This document shows, one piece after another, positions 26,814 through 35,649 of a DNA stretch of 64,000 bases. This stretch comes from Leeuwenhoekiella sp044542075 (lineage in GTDB: Bacteria; Bacteroidota; Bacteroidia; Flavobacteriales; Flavobacteriaceae). Positions within the stretch are counted from its first letter, which is position 1, and each line of letters opens with the position of its first letter. Both the position numbers and the translations under genes were made by a program. The notes beneath the pieces are model-generated. The model saw nothing but the letters and a program-made list of their open reading frames with translations, made no database searches and was not told where the DNA came from. The stretch lies in contig NZ_JBITTU010000001.1 of assembly GCF_044542075.1 (NCBI RefSeq), forward strand, positions 1 to 64,000. The letters run 5' to 3'.

Positions 26814-27428
26814 TCAATCTAAAATATTTTTTAACTCCTTAGAATTAGAAATCTCAGTTTGGTTGTATTTTAAAGTCCAACCTAATGTATTAACGGCTAC
26901 GTATATATTAGAAAGCTCTGCTATAAGTCTATTTTCTGCATTCTCCCGAAATTCTGAAGCTTCAATTTTCTTTTTCAAACCTTCCATAACACGTTTTTTA
27001 ATAATATTATAATCTGAAGCTCCAAACTGGTTAAGGTAATCCTGCGTAACATCATAATACTCAATATCAGGATTAATGTTAATTTCAGCTTTGGGAATGT
27101 GTGTAATTGTAATGGTTTTGTTAGCCACATCAACAGCTGTCTCTAAAGCTCTTAAATCATACGCTATAGTGACTTTTGCATTTACTACGACTAAAGCTTT
27201 TTTATTAGCAGTAAGAATATCTAAATACATTTTTTTAGAGTCTTTATACGTAAAGACTTGTGCAAAAGATCCTTCGGTAACAATGAGCTTACCTACATTT
27301 TTAATTTCTTTCTCAATTAATGCTGTAGCCTGTGTTAATTCTGCGCGTTGATCGCTTTTATCTTTAAAATAGAGATAGGTAAATATTCCTAAAACAATAA
27401 TGGTTATAAGAATTAAGATTCTGCGCAT
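26814..27428 (-). CDS. DUF4230 family membrane-anchored protein
   Basis: The 204-residue protein has one N-terminal membrane helix (ILILITIIVLGIFTYLYF) and a periplasmic DUF4230 domain containing EGSFAQVFTYKDSKK, VNAKVTIAYDLRAL and TITITHIPKAEI. The function of the family is not known. It is the first gene of the kinase/regulator operon, so it may be linked to signal input, but that is inference. Confidence 0.88.
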   Translation of the reverse strand: MRRILILITIIVLGIFTYLYFKDKSDQRAELTQATALIEKEIKNVGKLIVTEGSFAQVFTYKDSKKMYLDILTANKKALVVVNAKVTIAYDLRALETAVDVANKTITITHIPKAEININPDIEYYDVTQDYLNQFGASDYNIIKKRVMEGLKKKIEASEFRENAENRLIAELSNIYVAVNTLGWTLKYNQTEISNSKELKNILD

Positions 27429-27484
27429 ATAGAACTGCTGATAAGGGTAAAATAAGTTTTAAATGTAACTACAATTAAAATCAA

Positions 27485-27506
27485 AAAAAAAGGATCCCCT
27501 TTTTTT
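27485..27506. terminator. Hairpin with A and T arms, possible terminator
   Basis: AAAAAAAGG and CCTTTTTTT form a perfect 9-bp stem around ATCC. It lies 170 bases past the end of the Nudix-family gene (minus) and 57 bases upstream of the DUF4230 start. It could terminate minus-strand transcription. The long distance from the stop codon makes this tentative. Confidence 0.4.
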
Positions 27507-27677
27507 AAGAAAAAATTAAACCGACCCGCTCTAAACTAGAGTAAACTATTATGTTTTGCGTTATGCATGTCTTATAATGTAACTGGAGTCTTTTTTAACT
27601 AGTTTAAAAGTTTTTGTATTTACCTTTTATTGAATAAACAGTCGCTCGCTTTAATAGTGCTTAGCTAAAAGAGTTTA

Positions 27678-28403
27678 CTATATTTCAAAATTATAGCCAC
27701 TTTCAAGAAGTTCCTGGTATTTTTCTGAATCAAAACGATATAAGTATGCACCACGCTTTGAACTCGTTTTATCTTTTTCGTCAAGCTTAACAAGTACTTT
27801 CAAAGACAATACTTTTTTTCTAAAATTGCGAGGATCAAGTTCACGCTGGTATATTGCCTCGTATAACTTCTGCATCTGCGGAATCGTAAATTTTTCTGGT
27901 AACAACTCAAACCCTATGGGTTGATAACGTGACTTACGACGCAACATATCTAATGCATCGGTAACCATTTGATTATGATCTAGTGCCAAAACTGGCAAAT
28001 CTTTTAATGTGTACCAGAATGCACCATGTTCTTCTACTAACTGCTTATCGTAATCATCTATGCGTATAAGCGCATAATGTGCTACAGACAAACAACGGTA
28101 ACCGGGGTCACGATCTGCTTTTCCGTAAGTTTTAGACTGTTCTAAAAACAATTGATTAAGACCTGTAATCTCTTTTAAAACCCGTCTCGCTGCCTCATCT
28201 ACATCTTCCCCTAGTTTGACAAAACTTCCTATTAATGACCATATACCAGAGTTGGGTTCTACCCTTCTCTTAAAAACAAGTAATTTAAGATCACCATCAT
28301 CAAAACCAAATATTATACAATCTGTTGCTACATAAATTTTGTCATTTTGAGCATAAAAATCTTTGTGTTCTAAATGCATGTCACTGGCAGAACTTGGGGT
28401 CAT
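27678..28403 (-). CDS. Nudix-domain protein with winged helix, NrtR-like regulator
   Basis: The 241-residue protein has an N-terminal Nudix-fold domain (residues about 20-150) and a C-terminal winged-helix part (about 155-235, FTIPQMQKLYEAIYQR and DPRNFRKKVLSLKVL), the architecture of NrtR-type transcriptional regulators. The Nudix box reads GSFVKLGEDVDEAARRV then LKEITGL. The catalytic REUxEE is replaced by RVLKEI, so hydrolysis is unlikely and ligand sensing is more plausible. In Bacteroides a related protein controls arabinose genes. The target here is unknown; a palindrome lies upstream at 28518-28533. Confidence 0.85.
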   Translation of the reverse strand: MTPSSASDMHLEHKDFYAQNDKIYVATDCIIFGFDDGDLKLLVFKRRVEPNSGIWSLIGSFVKLGEDVDEAARRVLKEITGLNQLFLEQSKTYGKADRDPGYRCLSVAHYALIRIDDYDKQLVEEHGAFWYTLKDLPVLALDHNQMVTDALDMLRRKSRYQPIGFELLPEKFTIPQMQKLYEAIYQRELDPRNFRKKVLSLKVLVKLDEKDKTSSKRGAYLYRFDSEKYQELLESGYNFEI

Positions 28404-28716
28404 ACTTATAATTTTAAATGTTTAAAATACGTTTTTTTGACTAAATATAAAGTTAGTTATTATTTGAGTCGAGTACTTTCTTACTATAAAAATCTAATCT
28501 AAATAATTTTACATATCATATCTAGCTGGATATCTATTAGATTCAAGAGTTATTAGAACACATTAATTATAATCAAGTTTTAGTTATAAGATGCTTGTAA
28601 ACACATCCTAATGCTTTCATTAAAGTAATTATCGGGTTAACAATCACTAATAAACTTTACTATTAGAAAGAAATATAATTCTGAAACTTTGACAAAAGTG
28701 CCGTAAAGAATTCACA
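28404..28716. other. Gene-free interval with a palindrome and inverted repeat
   Basis: No gene was seen in these 313 bases. The interval holds the 5' region of the Nudix regulator, a 16-base imperfect palindrome (28518-28533) and a flanking 8-base inverted repeat (AATCTAAT at 28491-28498, ATTAGATT at 28536-28543). No consensus promoter with both boxes was identified; a near match TATATTTA lies about 40 bases before the regulator start. Confidence 0.5.
28518..28533. promoter_or_regulatory. Possible operator upstream of the Nudix regulator
   Basis: ATATC-T-AGCT-G-GATAT is symmetric apart from one T/G mismatch pair and lies about 115 bases before the Nudix-regulator start. It is flanked by an 8-base inverted repeat. 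Autoregulation by the adjacent regulator is possible but unproven. Confidence 0.3.
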
Positions 28717-29667
28717 CTATTTAAATTTAATGTGTGGAAGCTCCTGCTGTAGACGTGTAATTTTATCACTCAGCTTATCTAAAAATTTCTGATGCTTCTT
28801 AGATTCAGGATTGAAAGCTCTATGCGCTAACCCACGCTGAATCTCTCCTATCTTGTTGAAAAGAATGTGTGTGTTTTCAGTAAAATAAGCCATCCTAAAA
28901 CGTTCCCATATAAAATCTATAGCGAGTTCATTAGGATGAATTAAATCTCGATTATAGAATCTATAATCACGCAATTCATCCATCATTATCTCGTAAGATG
29001 GAAAATATTCAACTGTCTCATTGCTATCTACTATTGAATGTATTGCAGTAAGTAAATGAGCCTTACTTCGCTGATTTTCTACAAAACCATCTTTAAGATG
29101 GCGTACAGGCGACACGGTAAATATGACCGAAGCTTCTGGGTTTATCGCTGATACAGATTTTAGAATACGCTTTAATGCATCCTCAACCTCAACAACACTT
29201 GCTAACTCTTTTGTGAAATTTTTCTGTGGAATCTTATGGCAATTTGCCACAATTTTATTTTGTAAAATACACCTATAACCCCAAGCAGTTCCTAAGGTTA
29301 CAATTATATGAGATGCCTTTTTAAGTTTATTCTGAAAATCTTCTAATGCTTTATTTAAATTGAGAATAACAGCATTATCTGTAGTGGCATTTAGATTAGA
29401 ATGTGCGTCTAATGAAACATAATAGTCATCTACTAACGTTGCGTCTGCAACGGTAAATTGCTTTTGAAGAACAGCGCGTTCAAAAAGACGGGCGATTGCT
29501 TCGGGGTGAAACAAAATTCCAAAAGGATTAGTAAGCGACTTAAATTTAAAGTCGCTTAACTTAGCTCCTATATGCTCAACAAAACAACTCCCTACTAAAA
29601 GCAATTCTGAATCGTAGTTTATATGACGTTCAGATTGTTTCAGCGGTATAATTGTTTGTAATTTCAA
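28717..29667 (-). CDS. GSCFA domain protein
   Basis: The 316-residue protein carries the family motif near its N-terminus (LLLVGSCFVEHIG), followed by NPFGILFHPEAIARL, and further segments VTLGTAWGYRC, TVSPVRHLKDGFV and DLIHPNELAIDFIWERF. The arrangement, with GS, TLG and the D-x-x-H pair, is that of SGNH/GDSL-like esterases, though substrate is unknown. It lies nine bases downstream of alaS and is probably co-transcribed. The coupling with alaS has no obvious functional meaning. Confidence 0.9.
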   Translation of the reverse strand: MKLQTIIPLKQSERHINYDSELLLVGSCFVEHIGAKLSDFKFKSLTNPFGILFHPEAIARLFERAVLQKQFTVADATLVDDYYVSLDAHSNLNATTDNAVILNLNKALEDFQNKLKKASHIIVTLGTAWGYRCILQNKIVANCHKIPQKNFTKELASVVEVEDALKRILKSVSAINPEASVIFTVSPVRHLKDGFVENQRSKAHLLTAIHSIVDSNETVEYFPSYEIMMDELRDYRFYNRDLIHPNELAIDFIWERFRMAYFTENTHILFNKIGEIQRGLAHRAFNPESKKHQKFLDKLSDKITRLQQELPHIKFK

Positions 29668-29676
29668 TACGTAGTT

Positions 29677-32289
29677 TTAGATAATATATGATTTTACCGC
29701 ATTCAAAGCAGCGTCAATACCTTCAGGATTTTTACCTCCGGCTGTTGCAAAAAATGGCTGGCCGCCGCCGCCGCCCTGTATATGTTTCCCTAATTCGCGT
29801 ACAATGGTGCCTGCGTTTAAGTTTTTAGCTTTAGCTAAGTCTTTATCAATATAACAACTTAGTAGAGCCTTACCTCCCTGTCGAGAAGCTAACAGAAGAA
29901 AGAGATTATCTACCTCACCACCTAACTGAAATGAAAGGTCTTTAATTCCGTTTGCGTCAAGATCTACCTCTCGTGCCAGAAAATTAATTCCATTTAATGC
30001 TTCTAATTCTGTTTTAAGTTCGCCTTTAAGACCCTTAGCCTTTTCAGCTAATAAAGATTCAAGTTGCTTTTTAAGTTCGTTATTTTCTTCCTGTAAATTT
30101 TCAATAGCTTTTGCAGGTTCTTTAGTATTGTTCAACAGATCTCTTACCGCCTCAAGTTGCTCATCTTGCTCTTCAAAATACTGCATTACCGCATCACCGG
30201 TAATGGCTTCTATACGACGTATCCCAGATGCTACAGCACCTTCTGACTTCACTTTAAAATACCAGATGTCTGCGGTGTTTGCAACGTGCGTTCCTCCGCA
30301 CAACTCCATAGACTTACCAAAACGAATAGCACGTACAGCATCTCCATATTTCTCACCAAAGAGTGCAATTGCACCTTCTGCAATTGCCTGATCGTAAGGA
30401 ATTGCGCGTTGCTCTTCTAAAGCTAATTGTTCTTGAATACGCGCATTTACAAATTGCTCTACCTGTTTCAATTCGTCTGCATTTACTTTTGCGAAATGCG
30501 AAAAGTCAAAACGCAAATACCCACTGTGTACCATAGATCCCTTTTGCTCCACATGAGTACCTAAAATAGATCGCAATGCCTGATGCAATAAATGGGTCGC
30601 CGTATGGTTAGCAGCAGATCTGCTGCGTTGTTTCTCATCAACAACAGCAGTAAAGGTATTCTCAAGATCTTTAGGAAGGTTCTTAGCAATGTGTATAATA
30701 AGGTTGTTTTCTTTCTTTGTATCGGTAATGTAAACTACATCACCGTTAGCAGCTTCTAAATATCCTTTATCACCTACTTGCCCACCACCTTCAGGATAAA
30801 ATGGAGTAAGACTAAAAACAAGTTGATATTGATCACCTTCTTTAGCCGTATTTATTTTACGGTAACGCGTAATTTTTACAGGAGTTTTTAACGTGTCGTA
30901 ACCCACAAACTCTTCTTCTGCATCATCGCTCAAAATAGACCAGTCTCCTGCTTCTATTTTACCGGCTGCACGAGAGCGGTCTTTTTGCTTTTGCAATTCA
31001 GTTTGAAAGCCTTTTTCATCCAGACTAAAACCTTTCTCACTTAGAATAAGTGCTGTTAAATCTATAGGAAACCCATAGGTATCATATAATTCAAAGGCTT
31101 TTGCTCCAGATACTTCCTTACCTGTAGTCTCTGCCAGTATCGAATCTAATAAAATTAAACCCTGATCTAAAGTGCGTAAGAAACTTTGTTCTTCTTCCTT
31201 AATAACATTGTAAATTAAATTCTGTTGCTTTTTAAGCTCGGGAAAAGCTTTGCCCATCTCATCAGAAAGAACATTTACCAGTTTGTAAATAAAGGGTTCT
31301 TTAGTATCTAAAAAGGTAAAACCATAACGTATTGCACGACGCAGTATACGGCGTATTACATAACCGGCACCAGTATTACTTGGCAGTTGCCCATCTGCGA
31401 TAGAAAAAGCCACAGCTCGTACGTGATCTGCTATTACTCGTATTGCAATATCAGTTTCTTCTGTAACTGCGTATTTAGAATTAGTAATGGTTTCAATCTC
31501 TCGAATTAAAGGTGTAAAAACATCGGTATCGTAGTTTGATTTTTTGTCTTGCAACGCCATACATAAGCGCTCAAATCCCATCCCGGTGTCAATATGTCTT
31601 GCAGGAAGATTTTCTAGACTTCCGTTAGCTTTACGATTGTATTGTATAAAAACTAAATTCCATACCTCAACAACTTGTGGGTGATCTGCATTTACCAGTG
31701 AAGCTCCATATACTTTTGCCTTTTCTTCCTCGGTACGTAAATCAACATGAATTTCTGAACACGGCCCACAAGGTCCCTGATCGCCCATTTCCCAAAAGTT
31801 ATCCTTTTTGTTTCCGTTAAGGATACGGTCTTTGGCAACGTGTTTACTCCACAAATCATAAGCTTCAGTGTCACGATCCAGATTTTCACTGCTGTCACCT
31901 TCAAAAATGGTAACATATAATTTGTCTTTATCTATTTTATAAACTTCAGTTAGAAGCTCCCAGGCCCAATTTATAGCTTCGGGTTTAAAATAATCTCCAA
32001 AACTCCAGTTGCCCAGCATTTCAAACATCGTATGGTGATAGGTATCCTTACCTACCTCTTCCAGATCGTTATGTTTTCCGCTCACGCGCAAACATTTTTG
32101 CGTATCTGTCACCCGCGTATTTTTTGGAATACTGTTACCTAGAAAAAATTCCTTAAATTGGTTCATTCCTGCGTTTGTAAACATCAACGTAGGATCATTT
32201 TTAATAACCATTGGCGCAGAGGCTACAATGGAATGATTTTTGGATTTAAAAAATTCTAGAAATTTATCGCGGATTTCTTGAGATTTCAT
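29677..32289 (-). CDS. alaS: Alanyl-tRNA synthetase
   Basis: The 870-residue enzyme charges tRNA-Ala. The catalytic domain starts with IRDKFLEFFKSKNHSIVAS and has TLMFTNAGMNQFK and the GDQGPCGPCSEIH segment. The editing domain shows zinc-binding HTATHLLH and CGGTHV. A coiled-coil (about residues 700-735) precedes the C-terminal DHHA1 region with the glycine-rich GGGGGQPFFATAGG. Length is normal. A -7 element TATTTTTG on the minus strand (32399-32406) gives a possible promoter with a leader of about 110 bases. Confidence 0.97.
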   Translation of the reverse strand: MKSQEIRDKFLEFFKSKNHSIVASAPMVIKNDPTLMFTNAGMNQFKEFFLGNSIPKNTRVTDTQKCLRVSGKHNDLEEVGKDTYHHTMFEMLGNWSFGDYFKPEAINWAWELLTEVYKIDKDKLYVTIFEGDSSENLDRDTEAYDLWSKHVAKDRILNGNKKDNFWEMGDQGPCGPCSEIHVDLRTEEEKAKVYGASLVNADHPQVVEVWNLVFIQYNRKANGSLENLPARHIDTGMGFERLCMALQDKKSNYDTDVFTPLIREIETITNSKYAVTEETDIAIRVIADHVRAVAFSIADGQLPSNTGAGYVIRRILRRAIRYGFTFLDTKEPFIYKLVNVLSDEMGKAFPELKKQQNLIYNVIKEEEQSFLRTLDQGLILLDSILAETTGKEVSGAKAFELYDTYGFPIDLTALILSEKGFSLDEKGFQTELQKQKDRSRAAGKIEAGDWSILSDDAEEEFVGYDTLKTPVKITRYRKINTAKEGDQYQLVFSLTPFYPEGGGQVGDKGYLEAANGDVVYITDTKKENNLIIHIAKNLPKDLENTFTAVVDEKQRSRSAANHTATHLLHQALRSILGTHVEQKGSMVHSGYLRFDFSHFAKVNADELKQVEQFVNARIQEQLALEEQRAIPYDQAIAEGAIALFGEKYGDAVRAIRFGKSMELCGGTHVANTADIWYFKVKSEGAVASGIRRIEAITGDAVMQYFEEQDEQLEAVRDLLNNTKEPAKAIENLQEENNELKKQLESLLAEKAKGLKGELKTELEALNGINFLAREVDLDANGIKDLSFQLGGEVDNLFLLLASRQGGKALLSCYIDKDLAKAKNLNAGTIVRELGKHIQGGGGGQPFFATAGGKNPEGIDAALNAVKSYII

Positions 32290-32342
32290 GTGCAGATTTT
32301 AATAGCGTTTAGTTAAACTAAAAGTGACACTAAACTATTTTT

Positions 32343-32350
32343 TATATTTG
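32343..32350 (+). promoter_or_regulatory. -7 element TATATTTG upstream of the M23 operon
   Basis: TATATTTG matches the Bacteroidota -7 consensus exactly, 70 bases before the start of the M23 peptidase gene. No TTG at the proper distance was found upstream, so the match is partial. The intergenic region also serves alaS on the other strand. Confidence 0.4.
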
Positions 32351-32420
32351 TTCGTTTTCCCCTTGGTAAAAGCGGATTTTGAGCCGAAAATTTTAACGCA
32401 AAAATAGAATAAATTAGCTA

Positions 32421-33398
32421 ATGTCTAAGGTTAAATATTATTACGACAGAGATACCCTTTCTTACAAAAAGATTGAAAAGAAAAAAGGCCGTAAACTAGG
32501 CTATGTTTTACTATCTATTGGCGCTTCTTTCTTAGCCGGTTTTATCTTACTTCTTATTTATCTCAATATTCCAGATTTGGAAACACCCCACGAGAAAGCC
32601 TTACAACGCGAATTGCAAAATATGAAAATGCAATATGGCGTACTTAATAAAAAATTAGATCAGGTGCAGACGGTTCTGGGCGAGATAGAAGAACGAGACA
32701 ATAATATTTACCGCTTGTATTTTGAGGCAAACCCAATACCAGATGAGCAGCGCAAAGCTGGTTTTGGCGGGGTTAACAGATACAAAGATTTAGAAGGCTA
32801 TGACAATTCTAAAAAAATCATAGAGACCAGTAAACGTCTTGATATTTTAACTAAACAACTCGTAGTACAAAGCAAATCTCTAGATGAGATTGCTGTTTTA
32901 GCAGAAGAAAAAGAAAAACTTCTTGCTGCGATACCAGCAATACAACCGGTTGCTAATAAAGACTTAACGCGCATTGCCTCAGGTTACGGTTTACGATCTG
33001 ACCCATTTACTAAAGAGCGCAAAATGCATTGGGGTATGGATTTTACTGCCCCACGAGGCACGCCTATTTATGCTACAGGAGATGGCGTTATTGATCGTGC
33101 AGATAATAATGCTACTGGTTACGGTAACCATATACGTATTAACCACGGTTATGGTTATGAAAGTTTATATGCCCACCTTTACAAATACAATGTAAAACCG
33201 GGACAAAAAGTTAAGCGTGGAGATTTAATAGGTTTTGTAGGTAGCACAGGCCGTTCTGAGGGACCTCACGTGCACTATGAGATTTTTAAAGACGGTGAAC
33301 GTATAAACCCTATTAATTTTTACTACGGAAACCTTTCGCCAGAAGAGTTTGATGTAATTTTACAAAAAGCACAACTCGAAAACCAATCTCTGGATTAA
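32421..33398 (+). CDS. M23 family peptidoglycan endopeptidase, membrane-anchored
   Basis: The 325-residue protein has a basic N-terminal cytoplasmic part, one membrane helix (about residues 26-50, LGYVLLSIGASFLAGFILL) and a coiled-coil (about 60-100). The LytM/M23 domain (about 180-300) contains MHWGMDFTAPRGTPIYA, SLYAHL and the zinc-site GPHVHYEIFKDG. Such proteins cut or regulate cross-links in peptidoglycan during growth and division. It is the first gene of a run of six closely spaced genes and overlaps the MerR start by one base (TAATG). Confidence 0.95.
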   Translation: MSKVKYYYDRDTLSYKKIEKKKGRKLGYVLLSIGASFLAGFILLLIYLNIPDLETPHEKALQRELQNMKMQYGVLNKKLDQVQTVLGEIEERDNNIYRLYFEANPIPDEQRKAGFGGVNRYKDLEGYDNSKKIIETSKRLDILTKQLVVQSKSLDEIAVLAEEKEKLLAAIPAIQPVANKDLTRIASGYGLRSDPFTKERKMHWGMDFTAPRGTPIYATGDGVIDRADNNATGYGNHIRINHGYGYESLYAHLYKYNVKPGQKVKRGDLIGFVGSTGRSEGPHVHYEIFKDGERINPINFYYGNLSPEEFDVILQKAQLENQSLD

Positions 33399-33727
33399 TG
33401 CATATTCAACTGCCCGAAAAACTATATTATAGCATAGGCGAAGTAGCTGATGCCTTTGATGTAAACACATCACTTATACGCTTCTGGGAAAAAGAATTTG
33501 ATGTCTTAAAACCAAAAAAGAATGCCAAGGGCAACCGTAAATTCACTCCAACAGATATAAAGAATTTGGAGCTAATTTATCACCTGGTAAAAGAACGTGG
33601 CTTCACCTTAGAAGGTGCAAAAACACATTTAAAAGAAAATAAACAACAAACACTAAACAAATTTGATCTTATTAGAAAGCTAGAAAACATAAAAGCTCAG
33701 CTTCAAGAATTAAAAGATCAACTCTAA
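33398..33727 (+). CDS. MerR family transcriptional regulator (short)
   Basis: The 109-residue protein has an N-terminal MerR-type helix-turn-helix (residues 8-75): LYYSIGEVADAFDVNTSLIRFWEKEF, then GNRKFTPTDIKNLELIYHLVKERGFTLEGAK. The C-terminal helix (about 80-109) is a short dimerisation coil with no effector domain and no metal-binding cysteines. Genes of this type often sit beside M23 peptidases in flavobacteria. Its target is not known, but its place inside the operon suggests control of envelope functions. Confidence 0.92.
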   Translation: MHIQLPEKLYYSIGEVADAFDVNTSLIRFWEKEFDVLKPKKNAKGNRKFTPTDIKNLELIYHLVKERGFTLEGAKTHLKENKQQTLNKFDLIRKLENIKAQLQELKDQL

Positions 33728-33737
33728 TCAATCTAAC

Positions 33738-34355
33738 ATGAAAAAAGGAATTATCGCAATTATCGTAGTTGTAGTACTTGGAATCATTGCTTACTCATTT
33801 TTTAAAGGTTTTTACAATACCGCAATCACATTAAAAGAAGATGCCGTTGCACAATGGGGTAACGTTGAGAGCTCGTACCAGCGTAGATCTGATCTTATTC
33901 CTAATATCGTTAATACAGCAAAAGGCTATGCAGAATTTGAGCAGAAGACACTTACAGATGTTATCGAGGCACGTTCAAAAGCTACAGGTGTTACTATAGA
34001 TCCTACAAATATTTCTCCAGAACAACTGGCACAATTTCAACAGGCACAAAGCGGTGTTAGCTCAGCATTATCAAGACTTTTAGTTACCGTAGAACGCTAC
34101 CCAGATTTAAAAGCAAATGAGAATTTTAAAGAGCTTATTAATGAGTTAGAGCGTACAGAAAATCGTATAAATGTAGAGCGTAACCGTTATAATGAGGCTA
34201 TTGCTCCTTATAACAAACACATTAAAACATTCCCAAATAATATGGTAAATAACTTCATAGGTAACTTTGAAGAGATGGGTTATTTTAAAGCAGATGAAGG
34301 TGCACAAAATGCTCCTGAAGTAAATTTTGACTTCAACGATAAAGAAGCAGCATAA
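33738..34355 (+). CDS. lemA: LemA family membrane protein
   Basis: The 205-residue protein has an N-terminal membrane helix (IIAIIVVVVLGIIAYSFF) and the LemA helical domain with NTAITLKEDAVAQWGNVESS, YQRRSDLIPNIVNTAKGYAEFE and LLVTVERYPDLKANENFKELI. LemA proteins are widespread and of uncertain role, and often occur with TPM-domain proteins as here. It starts ten bases after the MerR gene and shares one base with the next gene. Confidence 0.95.
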   Translation: MKKGIIAIIVVVVLGIIAYSFFKGFYNTAITLKEDAVAQWGNVESSYQRRSDLIPNIVNTAKGYAEFEQKTLTDVIEARSKATGVTIDPTNISPEQLAQFQQAQSGVSSALSRLLVTVERYPDLKANENFKELINELERTENRINVERNRYNEAIAPYNKHIKTFPNNMVNNFIGNFEEMGYFKADEGAQNAPEVNFDFNDKEAA

Positions 34356-34795
34356 TGGCATCTTTAGTTGAAGAATTTTTAACTGCGGAAGAAGAACAGG
34401 AAATCGTTGAAGCGATACGACAAGCAGAGCTTAAGACTTCTGGCGAGATACGCGTTCATTTAGAACGCGACTGTGAGCAAGAAGCTTTAGATAGAGCTAA
34501 GGTACTTTTTCATCAATTAAAGATGGATAATACTAAAGCCGAAAATGGTGTTCTTATTTATGTTGCAGTAGATGCAAAGAAATTTGCTATTTGTGGGGAC
34601 CGTGGCATTAACAAAGTGGTACCTACAGATTTTTGGCAAAGTACAAAAGATCTTATGCAAGCTGAATTTAAAAATACTCACTTTAAAACCGGCCTTGTAA
34701 AAGGCATAGAATCTGCCGGAGAGCAACTCGCGCATTTCTTCCCTTGGGATGATGATGACGTAAATGAACTCTCTGACGAAATATCGACCTCTTGA
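34355..34795 (+). CDS. TPM domain protein, short cytoplasmic form
   Basis: The 146-residue protein is a TPM (TLP18.3/Psb32/MOLO-1) domain with TAEEEQEIVEAIRQAELKT, SGEIRVHLERDCEQ and YVAVDAKKFAICGDRGINK. It has no signal peptide, unlike the next gene. It begins at the last base of the LemA gene and its stop overlaps the start of the second TPM gene by four bases. Confidence 0.9.
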   Translation: MASLVEEFLTAEEEQEIVEAIRQAELKTSGEIRVHLERDCEQEALDRAKVLFHQLKMDNTKAENGVLIYVAVDAKKFAICGDRGINKVVPTDFWQSTKDLMQAEFKNTHFKTGLVKGIESAGEQLAHFFPWDDDDVNELSDEISTS

Positions 34796-35604
34796 TTTAT
34801 TTACCTCAATTATATACCATTCGGCATTTTTTAATTCTGGCTTTGTTCTTTTGTCTTTCAGCAAAAGGCTTTGCTCAGTACGATATCCCTGAAAAACCTT
34901 CAGAGCAAACCAGTGTTTATGATTATGCAAACCTGTTAAATGCAGGTCAAAAAGCTGCTCTAGAAAATAAGCTTGTCAAATACAGTGATACCACCTCAAC
35001 ACAAATTGTTGTCGTTGTAATTCCTAGCACAAAAGGGGAAGACATTAGTATGCTAGGAGCAAAATGGGGGCAAAAATGGGGAATAGGTCAGGCAGATAAA
35101 GACAATGGTATTCTTATCACTTTAGCTACTCAAGATCGTAAAGTAGACATCAATACCGGTTACGGTATTGAAACTATTATTACAGATAGAATGGCAGAAC
35201 AAGTCGTAAACCGGGTAATGATACCCCAGTTTAGAAATGGGGATTTTTATGCAGGTTTAGACCTGGCTGCAGATGCTATTTTTCAAATGCTACATGGCGA
35301 ATATGAAGGCACACGACAGCAAGAAAATTCTAAGCCGTTGAGCTTACTGCCCATAATTATAATCTTCATCGTAATTGTCTTTATTTTGAGCCGTTCACGC
35401 GGCGGCGGTGGTAAAAATGGCGGTAGTCGCAGCGGCGCCGGCAGTTTACTTGACGTAATCATACTTAGCAGTATGGGTCGTGGTGGCCTAGGGGGCGGTG
35501 GCTTTGGAGGTTCTTCCGGTGGTGGCTTTGGAGGTGGTGGCGGTTTTGGAGGCGGCTTCGGCGGTGGTGGCTTTGGAGGCGGTGGCGCTTCTGGAGGCTG
35601 GTAG
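34792..35604 (+). CDS. TPM domain protein with Gly-rich C-terminal tail
   Basis: The 270-residue protein has a signal peptide (FLILALFFCLSAKGFAQ), a TPM domain (about residues 38-165, VYDYANLLNAGQKAALENKL, VVVVIPST, VDINTGYGIE), a membrane helix (about 185-200, LPIIIIFIVIVFIL) and a long Gly/Ser/Phe-rich tail ending GGGGASGGW. The start is TTG, which overlaps the preceding TGA in TTGA; no ATG lies upstream of the signal peptide. It matches the YgcG-type partner of LemA. Confidence 0.9.
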   Translation: MIYLPQLYTIRHFLILALFFCLSAKGFAQYDIPEKPSEQTSVYDYANLLNAGQKAALENKLVKYSDTTSTQIVVVVIPSTKGEDISMLGAKWGQKWGIGQADKDNGILITLATQDRKVDINTGYGIETIITDRMAEQVVNRVMIPQFRNGDFYAGLDLAADAIFQMLHGEYEGTRQQENSKPLSLLPIIIIFIVIVFILSRSRGGGGKNGGSRSGAGSLLDVIILSSMGRGGLGGGGFGGSSGGGFGGGGGFGGGFGGGGFGGGGASGGW

Positions 35605-35649
35605 ATACTTTATCTAACTCGCAAGACTCAACATTTAAAAACGCATTTC

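Noticed and set aside
34517..34930. A 137-codon minus-strand frame across the TPM genes.
   Set aside because: It is antisense to two well supported genes and its product looks like random composition.
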